Shown piece by piece: positions 23,504 to 29,744 of a DNA stretch of 31,178 nucleotides (the first letter of the stretch is position 1; the number at the start of each line of letters is the position of its first letter). The notes below the pieces were generated by a model. That model saw only the letters and a list, made by a program, of their open reading frames with translations, searched no databases and was not told the DNA's origin. The DNA comes from DAOTTX01 sp034437515 (lineage in GTDB: Bacteria > Chloroflexota > Anaerolineae > Aggregatilineales > Phototrophicaceae), in assembly GCA_034437515.1 (NCBI GenBank), contig DAOTTX010000124.1:1-31178 (forward strand). The letters are read 5' to 3'. A program made the position numbers and the translations under genes.

Positions 23504-24028
23504 TTAGACATCTTCAAAGTCAGGATGATAGCGCACTTGTCCTGCCCTATCATCAAAAGCCCCATCGACGAGAGCGATGACCATGAAGTGATCGTTCGGC
23601 TCACCTTCGGTGATGTAGTCGCTGCCAAAGCCGAGTTGTACCGCCGGGCGAAATCCGAAGCGTGGATAATAGGCCGGGTGTCCGATCAAAAAGACAAGTT
23701 CGTGCCCGGCCTCGCGCAACTGTTTTAACCCTTCGCGGATCAACATGCCGCCGATGCCCTGCTTTTGCATCGACGGCAGCACCGCCACCGGCCCCAGACC
23801 GACTGCCGTATATGTTTCGTCGTCAGCGGTCACCTTCACCGGGGAGAATGCGACGTGACCGACAATCTCTCCCGCTTGTTCGGCAACCAACGACAGCAGC
23901 AGCGCATTCGCCTCACGCAGCCGGTCTACGAGGTCGGCCTCGTCAGGACGGTCAAAAGCGGCAGTTTCTACATGATGGATCGCTGTATGGTCGCTGACGT
24001 TTTCCGTTCGGACAATCGGTAACGACAC
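23504..24028 (-). CDS. GNAT-family N-acetyltransferase
   Basis: A 174-residue cytoplasmic acetyltransferase that would move an acetyl group from acetyl-CoA to an amine. The acetyl-CoA loop is VGLGPVAVLPSMQKQGIGGMLIREGL, a full motif A with QxxGIG. HPAYYPRFGFRPA follows, as in the branch of YhbS-like GNAT proteins. I chose GTG at 24028, four bases after the stop of the upstream fasciclin gene and preceded by GGGG, because the protein then starts SLPIVRTENVSDHTAI in family style. The longer frame would overlap the fasciclin gene by 128 bases. Co-transcription with that gene is likely. The substrate is unknown. Confidence 0.9.
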   Translation of the reverse strand: MSLPIVRTENVSDHTAIHHVETAAFDRPDEADLVDRLREANALLLSLVAEQAGEIVGHVAFSPVKVTADDETYTAVGLGPVAVLPSMQKQGIGGMLIREGLKQLREAGHELVFLIGHPAYYPRFGFRPAVQLGFGSDYITEGEPNDHFMVIALVDGAFDDRAGQVRYHPDFEDV

Positions 24029-24032
24029 CTGC

Positions 24033-25145
24033 TTATCCCCCGGCAGTGCCGCCACTGATGACATCACGGATGGCTTGCAGGACGTCTTCGTCCAGTGTTG
24101 CGCCTTCCGGTGGTAGCAGCACCGCGTCAACGATGTGAATGACACCACCGACCACGTCAATATCCGATTCTTCGATGCTCACCGTTTCATTGATCGTCAG
24201 CACTTGTTCGTTCTCATCGCTGTTTTCGACATCAACTAGACTGATCGTCAACATGGATTCCGGCAGCAGTGTAGCGTAATTATTTAAGCTATCTTGCTGG
24301 AACGACAGCAGAAGTTTGATTTCCTCGGTATAAAGTAAGGTAGGTACAACATGGTTGAGCAGTACCAGCGTTGCCTGTTCCGGGTCTGCCAGCAGGTCGT
24401 CGAACGCTTCCTGCCCTATCGCTTCGATGAGGGCTTCAAACGCTGCATCCGATGGTGCAAAAACTGTGATGGAGGCGTTGGTGTCGCTCAGTAGTTCCGT
24501 CACGATGGGATCAGCGGCGGCGACGGCTTGTGTCAGATAAGTGAACGAGGGTGCGTCTTCATCGGCGGCGAGTTCGGTGATGACGCTGGCGACCGGACGT
24601 TCTTCCGGCAGCAGGACGCCGTCAACCCCGTGAATGATGCTGCTCCCCGCTTCGATGTCAGCCAATTCAGGGACAATCACGGTGCCATCCACAAATAAAA
24701 TGCCGTCTTCGTCCTGCGTGATGTCAAGCTGTTGACCGAAGATGGTCGTCAGCCGCAGAGTATCAGTATCGCGTAGCTCACCGATAATCTCAGTTGAGGT
24801 GTAAGTCCCCGGTACGATGTGATAGAACAGGACTGATGTTAAGCGTCCCTGTTCCGTCAGCAAAGCGTTGTAGGCTTCATCGCCGATGGCTTCGGCATAG
24901 TTGGCGAATGCGGCATCAGTCGGCGCGAAGATGGTAATCTGTGGATCACTATCGAGCAAAGCTGTAACCGACGGATCAACCGATTGCACCGCAGCCAGAA
25001 GTGTGCTGAACTCCGGGACTTCGTCGTTGGCATTTTCAGTCAGCACATCGAGCGGTGAGGGGTCCTCGTCTTCCTGTGCGACCGCGACACTCGCAAGCAG
25101 CAGCACACAGGCCGTCATCAACAACATCCAAAAGCGTATTTTCAT
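24033..25145 (-). CDS. Secreted protein with two fasciclin (FAS1) domains
   Basis: A 370-residue exported protein. A signal peptide (residues 1-23, MKIRFWMLLM start, AVA before the cut) is followed by FAS1 domain 1 at about 46-181 and domain 2 at about 200-346. Both show the family landmarks: the H1-type TIFAPTDAAF (71-80) and TVFAPSDAAF (227-236), the YH or NH motif in LFYHIVPG and LLNHVVP, and the closing IIHGVDGVLLP and VIHIVDAVLLP. FAS1 proteins mediate adhesion in many organisms. I chose ATG at 25145, with GGAG nine bases upstream. The longer frame to 25412 would run across the divergent acylphosphatase promoter. The gene is followed at four bases by the GNAT gene. Confidence 0.95.
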   Translation of the reverse strand: MKIRFWMLLMTACVLLLASVAVAQEDEDPSPLDVLTENANDEVPEFSTLLAAVQSVDPSVTALLDSDPQITIFAPTDAAFANYAEAIGDEAYNALLTEQGRLTSVLFYHIVPGTYTSTEIIGELRDTDTLRLTTIFGQQLDITQDEDGILFVDGTVIVPELADIEAGSSIIHGVDGVLLPEERPVASVITELAADEDAPSFTYLTQAVAAADPIVTELLSDTNASITVFAPSDAAFEALIEAIGQEAFDDLLADPEQATLVLLNHVVPTLLYTEEIKLLLSFQQDSLNNYATLLPESMLTISLVDVENSDENEQVLTINETVSIEESDIDVVGGVIHIVDAVLLPPEGATLDEDVLQAIRDVISGGTAGG

Positions 25146-25268
25146 CGAAAGTTTCTCCAAATTCCAAAAAGATGGGGCTTCACCCCGCGCATATATACAC
25201 TGATAAACCGAACTTTGCCAGTCAATGTCTAAACCTAACGTTAGAATTTGCTTACTATGCCGCCGATA

Positions 25269-25330
25269 TCTATGAAAACAGGTGAACAGCATATGAGTTG
25301 GGTTTTCATAGACGTTCATTTGGATATAAT
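25269..25330 (+). promoter_or_regulatory. Promoter with inverted repeat, upstream of acylphosphatase
   Basis: TATAAT at 25325-25330 and TTTTCA at 25303-25308 are separated by 16 bases. An exact 11-base inverted repeat, TCTATGAAAAC at 25269-25279 and GTTTTCATAGA at 25302-25312, has its right arm over the -35 box. The site lies between the divergent fasciclin and acylphosphatase genes and could control both. Confidence 0.55.
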
Positions 25331-25374
25331 AGAAATGATCCAGTCCGAAACATTGTTGAACAGGAATCGAGTTA

Positions 25375-25668
25375 ATGATTTCGCAGCAGGAACACCAGCA
25401 AATGCACGCCATTGTTCGTGGTCGTGTACAGGGCGTGAGCTTTCGTTACTTCACGCTGCAAACTGCACTTCGTCTGGGGGTTACTGGTTGGGTTCGCAAT
25501 AATCCCGACGGAACCGTTGAAGTCATCGCCCAGGGAGACCAGAAAACCCTGCAAAAACTGGCGAATTTCTTACACAACGGCTCACCATCCGCCGAGGTCG
25601 AAGACATTTATATCGACTGGCAGGATGCTAGTAATTCCTACGATCGGTTCCGCATCGAGTATCACTGA
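25375..25668 (+). CDS. acyP: Acylphosphatase
   Basis: A 97-residue enzyme that hydrolyses acyl phosphates such as acetyl or carbamoyl phosphate in the cytoplasm. Both signatures are present: GRVQGVSFRYF with catalytic Arg24 and GWVRNNPDGTVEV with Asn42, and the C-terminal FRIEY strand ends as in the family. AGGA lies nine bases before the ATG. It has its own promoter (25303-25330) and terminator (25699-25729), so it is a single-gene unit between two fasciclin genes. Confidence 0.97.
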   Translation: MISQQEHQQMHAIVRGRVQGVSFRYFTLQTALRLGVTGWVRNNPDGTVEVIAQGDQKTLQKLANFLHNGSPSAEVEDIYIDWQDASNSYDRFRIEYH

Positions 25669-25698
25669 TTGTCTATACTCAATTCACGCGGTTTAATA

Positions 25699-25729
25699 AA
25701 AGGCATGTGCGATATGAGCACATGCCTTT
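25699..25729 (+). terminator. Terminator after acylphosphatase
   Basis: A perfect 12-base-pair stem, AAAGGCATGTGC / GCACATGCCTTT, with a seven-base loop, 30 bases after the stop codon. The stem's closing T residues and TCTCGTTT beyond give a moderate T-run. Confidence 0.75.
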
Positions 25730-25842
25730 CTCGTTTATCAGATGTATAGCACTTATTCATGTGATGGTCAGCCATCCTTTGCTCCGAGTTTATCTGGCAT
25801 TTTTAAGATGACTAGAGTTAAACTAAAGTAATCGGAGGTACA

Positions 25843-26508
25843 ATGCAGAATAATATCTTGCGCTTATTCTTCATATTCATCGCCCTGCCTATAAGCATCA
25901 CCGTCACTGCACAAGAGACAACCGAAGAGCCAATTGTCATCCAGATATCGCAGCCTGATCTCATCACACCGAACGGCACCGTACACATTATTGATGCCGT
26001 CCTAATCTCCTCGGATGCCGAGGAAACCTTGAACGAATTTGTAGAAGCTCGTGCAGAGGCAACGCCCGAAGCGACCCTCGAGGTGACACCCGAAACCACC
26101 CCTGAGGTGACACCTGAAGCGACCGCAGAAATCACGCCGAACCCCGACACTGATGATGATTGGGGTAACGTGTGGGAAGTTATCAGCACCGCCCCGCAAC
26201 TTTCAACGTTTGCGCAGATTATGGAGATCATCGAAGTGGCGGAAGGGTTCAATGACGAGGGAAACTTCACGATCTTCACGCCCACAAATGAAGCATTCCG
26301 GGTGTTTTTCGAAATTTATGATCTCACCCTCTATGATTTGCTGGAAAATCCGAGCATCGCCGAGTTAGTTTTCGTCCATCATGTCGTGTTTGACCAGCAG
26401 ATGAACACCGATGACTTCACTGCTGAGAACGAAGTGATTACCCTGAGTGGTGGTCCGCTCATGTTTTCCATTGAGATTATTGAAGCGGAACTTACGCCCG
26501 AACCGTAA
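25843..26508 (+). CDS. Secreted protein with apparently circularly permuted FAS1 domain
   Basis: A 221-residue exported protein. The signal peptide is at 1-23 (ITVTAQ). Residues about 30-56 (IVIQISQPDLITPNGTVHIIDAVLI) match the last strand of a FAS1 domain, which normally comes at its end. A Thr/Pro/Glu linker follows (about 70-104, with TPEATxEVTPE repeats). Then come the front parts of a FAS1 domain: STFAQIMEIIEVAEGF, FTIFTPTNEAF (142-152) and LVFVHHVV (175-182). The chain ends at EAELTPEP without the closing xVIHVIDAVLLP. The pieces together make one domain in switched order. Alternatively these are remains of two damaged domains. GGAGG stands four bases before the ATG and a strong terminator follows, so the gene seems active. 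Role probably adhesive or structural. Confidence 0.8.
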   Translation: MQNNILRLFFIFIALPISITVTAQETTEEPIVIQISQPDLITPNGTVHIIDAVLISSDAEETLNEFVEARAEATPEATLEVTPETTPEVTPEATAEITPNPDTDDDWGNVWEVISTAPQLSTFAQIMEIIEVAEGFNDEGNFTIFTPTNEAFRVFFEIYDLTLYDLLENPSIAELVFVHHVVFDQQMNTDDFTAENEVITLSGGPLMFSIEIIEAELTPEP

Positions 26509-26600
26509 GAATAAGTTTACTTCACGGTAAGTGCCAAATTTCGTTTTGGCTTTAGGTTTCTATAAAAACTTGTAAAGATTTCACGACGTTTGACCAACGG

Positions 26601-26634
26601 AACCCGACAAGTAGTTGAATTTGTCGGGTTTTTT
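26601..26634 (+). terminator. Rho-independent terminator
   Basis: A perfect ten-base-pair stem, AACCCGACAA / TTGTCGGGTT, with a ten-base loop, then TTTT, which gives six consecutive T including the stem end. It closes the permuted-FAS1 transcript, about 90 bases after its stop. Confidence 0.9.
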
Positions 26635-26709
26635 AGCGTATAGTATTGTAAACAAAAATGTAATTGATAAGAAAAATTAACAAAATGTTGTCGTAGAGGC
26701 CAACTTGCC

Positions 26710-28059
26710 ATGAAAAAACTGTATTATCTTGCTCCTATCCTGGCGTTCGTTTTCATGGTGTTCTTGATGCGTTCTGCATTGGTGGCTCAAGATGTGACGA
26801 CAGATGACCCGTGTGACCTCACCGTTGGCGGCGCAATCAGTTCCGTTGAACAGGTTTGTACCGGCATCGGGCGTGACCAGGTCTGTTATGGCAATACCGA
26901 GATCGACGCCGTACCGCGTCCCCAGTCGGTAAATTTCGTCTTTGAGGAACCTGGTGATAACGCGGCGGTTTCCAGCGTACAATCACTTTATCTTAGTGCA
27001 CTCGACCCGCAGCGCGATTTGTGGGGCATCGCACAGATGCGTTTGCTGGCGAATCTAACGCAGGTGCCCGAAGATATTACGATGATGTTGTTCGGTGATG
27101 TGACGGTTGAAAGTGCTGTGGCGGAAGTGAACGCCATCGATGTCACCGTAAATGCTGAATATGATATCAACATTCGCAGTCTGCCAACGACGACCGCCCT
27201 GACGGTCGATGCGGCTTATGCTGGGGAGACGCTGCAAGCTATCGCTCGTCTTGAGGATAGCTCTTGGGTACGGGTGCGCTCACAATCGCCGGATGCCACA
27301 CACATTGGTTGGGTTGCTGCTGACTTGCTCGACCGCGACGCCTCCGGTGATCTCGCCGCGTTGGAAGTGCAAAGTGCGGATGCGCCTTACTTCGGCGCGA
27401 TGCAGGCGCTCTACTACGAAAGCGGTACCGATCCGGCCTGCGACAATGTGATCTCTGACGGGATGCTCATCCAAACACCGGAAGGCCTGGCACGGATGAC
27501 ATTCCTCATCAACGAAGTGAACATCGAGTTGATCGACGGTGGTGCCGGGACGACGTCCCTTATTGAAGCGAACGTGACCGAAGGGCTGAGTCTGAGCATG
27601 GTGACCGGTTCTGCCGAGGTTACGGCGGATGGCACAACGGTAACCGTCGCGGAAGGACAGCGCCTCACCGTGCCACTGACGGAAGCATTGGCTCCCGCTG
27701 CTGCACCTGTCCCGCCTGTCCCTCTGGAATTTGACATCAGTGAGGCACTACCCGCCGGGATCGTTACATTGGTGCAAGAGAGTGTATCGACGCTGACGAC
27801 TTTCGCTGATGCTCAGATAGAGACGACGACCGAAGTAGAAATGCGTCCTATGAACAACACCGCGACACCACTACCACCCCTCCAGACTGGCGGCGAGATC
27901 ATCCCGACGAATACACATACCCCAGTCCCTACAGCCACCTGGACTGCGACCTCATTACCGACTGTGATCTCTACGGCTGTAAATGTCGGCTGCATCGACC
28001 CTGCGTTGTGTGAGACTCCGGTCTCAATTCCGACAATTCCACCGGAAGAAGGCGGTTGA
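26710..28059 (+). CDS. Secreted SH3b/FecR-like protein, Thr/Pro-rich tail (paralog 1)
   Basis: A 449-residue exported protein. A signal peptide (1-26) is followed by a Cys-containing N-terminal domain (about 30-135: GRDQVCYGNTEIDAVPRP, DLWGIAQMRLLANL), then a bacterial SH3-like domain (about 143-210: INIRSLPT, GETLQAIARLEDSSWVRVR, IGWVAADLL). Next is a region about 220-340 with DGMLIQTPEGLARMTFLINEVNIELIDGG and a FecR-like ending (GSAEVTADGTTVTVAEGQRLTVPL). The tail is Thr/Pro-rich and ends in PEEGG with two late Cys. SH3b domains often bind cell-wall peptides; the rest has no known role. GAGG lies ten bases before the ATG. The protein is about half identical by eye in its main part to the one starting at 29745. 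Its last 247 bases are overlapped by the convergent HTTM frame. Confidence 0.88.
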   Translation: MKKLYYLAPILAFVFMVFLMRSALVAQDVTTDDPCDLTVGGAISSVEQVCTGIGRDQVCYGNTEIDAVPRPQSVNFVFEEPGDNAAVSSVQSLYLSALDPQRDLWGIAQMRLLANLTQVPEDITMMLFGDVTVESAVAEVNAIDVTVNAEYDINIRSLPTTTALTVDAAYAGETLQAIARLEDSSWVRVRSQSPDATHIGWVAADLLDRDASGDLAALEVQSADAPYFGAMQALYYESGTDPACDNVISDGMLIQTPEGLARMTFLINEVNIELIDGGAGTTSLIEANVTEGLSLSMVTGSAEVTADGTTVTVAEGQRLTVPLTEALAPAAAPVPPVPLEFDISEALPAGIVTLVQESVSTLTTFADAQIETTTEVEMRPMNNTATPLPPLQTGGEIIPTNTHTPVPTATWTATSLPTVISTAVNVGCIDPALCETPVSIPTIPPEEGG

Positions 28060-29522
28060 TCTCTAGGATTTTCCGATGGAGCGTATGTTTCATAGCACCA
28101 GTGAGTCCACATGGTTTCGGTTTGTAGTGGGTTGAGTGGTTCGTCAGGGGCATGGGAAAGGCGATACTCATACTGAATTTCTAGCGTCGCTAACCGTGCC
28201 CCTGTAGCGGCATCGCGTGCTTCATTGTAGAGCAAACAGTAGTACCCTCCCCAGGCGTCTAAGATTTGTGGGTGTTGATTGCTAAAAATCACCTCTTCAA
28301 ACTTCTTCCAGCGCATCTGCGGCCCGAATTGTGGAATCGTGTAAGTGCCGCCGAGCGGTTTCTGCGTAAATAAATCAAACCGGAAGCCGTTTTCAAATTC
28401 CCCGGCGACGACAAAACGCCCATCGACCTTATAGGGGTGCGGTGCGAAGAGATCCCAATATTGCCACAGGCCGCTGTACCATGTGATATCGATTAATGTC
28501 GCTGGCATGGAAGGTGCTGACTCATTGTGGTATTCGCGGAGTGAATCGACGTTCCACCAGATCGCCAGCAGCAGCGCAGCAGGGAGTATCGCCCGCGCCC
28601 AACGCAGCGACCCCGGCGGTGGTGCGGGCGCTTCCGGGATGGACGAAAACAGCCGCTTTTCTAACCAGCTCAGCCCGTGCGGATCGAAAAATAATACGTA
28701 GCAGATGAGCATGAGCACAGAAAAATCGGGAATTGCCAGTGTCAAGCCGATGCCGACATGCAACAATATACCAATGAGGAATGCCAAACCTCGCAGCCAG
28801 GGTTGCCCAAACGGGAACAAGAGCAGAAAAGGCAACGTCAGTTCTGCGATCAGCGTAAAATAGGTCATCGCTTGCAGGAGAACAAATGGTGCATTAACCA
28901 ACAGATCGCCGGGTGGCAAGCGCACACTCTCCAATTGCAGCACGTAGAAGATCGCTTCGCCGTTTAGCCATTCTGTCCCCATTAGCTTGAGTATGCCTGT
29001 CACCGCGTAGATCAATGCGAACTGCCAGCGCATTATCCAGATCGGTAGCGCGGGTATCTTACGTGGGTCGCCACTTGTGGTCAAGCTTCCATAACGCCGC
29101 AGCGCATCGACCGCATAGTAACGTCCGCTGTCAGCGAAGATCAACCAGAAACTGAACACCCGTATAACGGTATCTGCGCCGGTAAGGATATAAACATTAC
29201 GCTCGTGGATGGAGAGGATAAAGATGAAGTTGAGGATCGTCATCCAGCGAACACGATAGCCCACCAGCAGGCACAGGACGACACCAATCCATAGCAGGAA
29301 AACGAGTTGCGCCTGCCAGGGGTGCGCCACTATATCCATCAAGGAGAAACGTGCATCACGCGCCAGTCCGTCAAAGAGTGCCCCGCGTGGGACGATTCCG
29401 TCATCACTGTAGAACCAGTGTGCTAACCATAAATGGTAAACTGCGTCTTTGAGGATCACCGCTGCGAAAAGGATACGAAATAGAGCAATCGGGCGTCCAT
29501 CCATAAGGGATGAGTAGCGCAT
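27813..29522 (-). CDS. HTTM-domain membrane protein (gamma-carboxylase-like)
   Basis: A 569-codon frame. Residues 1 to about 290 contain about seven or eight hydrophobic segments with the HTTM family look: RPIALFRILFAAVILKDAVY, YILTGADTVIRVFSFWLIFADSG, the RWQFALIYAVTGILKLMGTEWLNGEAI stretch and LHVGIGLTLAIPDFSVLMLICYVLFFDP. HTTM proteins are related to vitamin K-dependent gamma-carboxylase; bacterial members have no settled function. Residues about 290-480 form a soluble C-terminal part (SGLWQYWDLFAPHP, FVVAGEFENGFRFD). From about 488 on the frame is antisense to the neighbour and its composition turns unlike a protein (VGNEVAVQVAVGTGVCVFVG). The true end is probably near 28060, with a lost or frameshifted stop. 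GAGG stands seven bases before the ATG. Confidence 0.8.
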   Translation of the reverse strand: MRYSSLMDGRPIALFRILFAAVILKDAVYHLWLAHWFYSDDGIVPRGALFDGLARDARFSLMDIVAHPWQAQLVFLLWIGVVLCLLVGYRVRWMTILNFIFILSIHERNVYILTGADTVIRVFSFWLIFADSGRYYAVDALRRYGSLTTSGDPRKIPALPIWIMRWQFALIYAVTGILKLMGTEWLNGEAIFYVLQLESVRLPPGDLLVNAPFVLLQAMTYFTLIAELTLPFLLLFPFGQPWLRGLAFLIGILLHVGIGLTLAIPDFSVLMLICYVLFFDPHGLSWLEKRLFSSIPEAPAPPPGSLRWARAILPAALLLAIWWNVDSLREYHNESAPSMPATLIDITWYSGLWQYWDLFAPHPYKVDGRFVVAGEFENGFRFDLFTQKPLGGTYTIPQFGPQMRWKKFEEVIFSNQHPQILDAWGGYYCLLYNEARDAATGARLATLEIQYEYRLSHAPDEPLNPLQTETMWTHWCYETYAPSENPRDQPPSSGGIVGIETGVSHNAGSMQPTFTAVEITVGNEVAVQVAVGTGVCVFVGMISPPVWRGGSGVAVLFIGRISTSVVVSI

Positions 29523-29655
29523 AAGTTTCCTCTGAATTTTCGTTAAGCTAGGCGTTATAGCTTGTTATAAATTTATTTAAATTTTATACTATCGCATCTT
29601 TATTGGCGTAAATGCGTGTATTATCTTAAATAATAAGCAAACAATTGACTTTTCG

Positions 29656-29684
29656 TTCATATTCCGTTTAAACTAGGGTATAAT
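29656..29684 (+). promoter_or_regulatory. Promoter of SH3b/FecR-like paralog 2
   Basis: TTCATA (29656-29661) and a consensus TATAAT (29679-29684) are 17 bases apart, in the AT-rich 222-base divergent region between the HTTM gene and the paralog starting at 29745. The implied leader is about 55 bases. Confidence 0.55.
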
Positions 29685-29744
29685 TTTATTGCTTTTCATA
29701 TTGGGCATTATAAATCATCCGGGCTAACTTTTTGGAGCCAATTC

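Noticed and set aside
25146..25412. N-terminal 89-residue extension of the double fasciclin protein
   Set aside because: It would bury the signal peptide and overlap the acylphosphatase gene and promoter.
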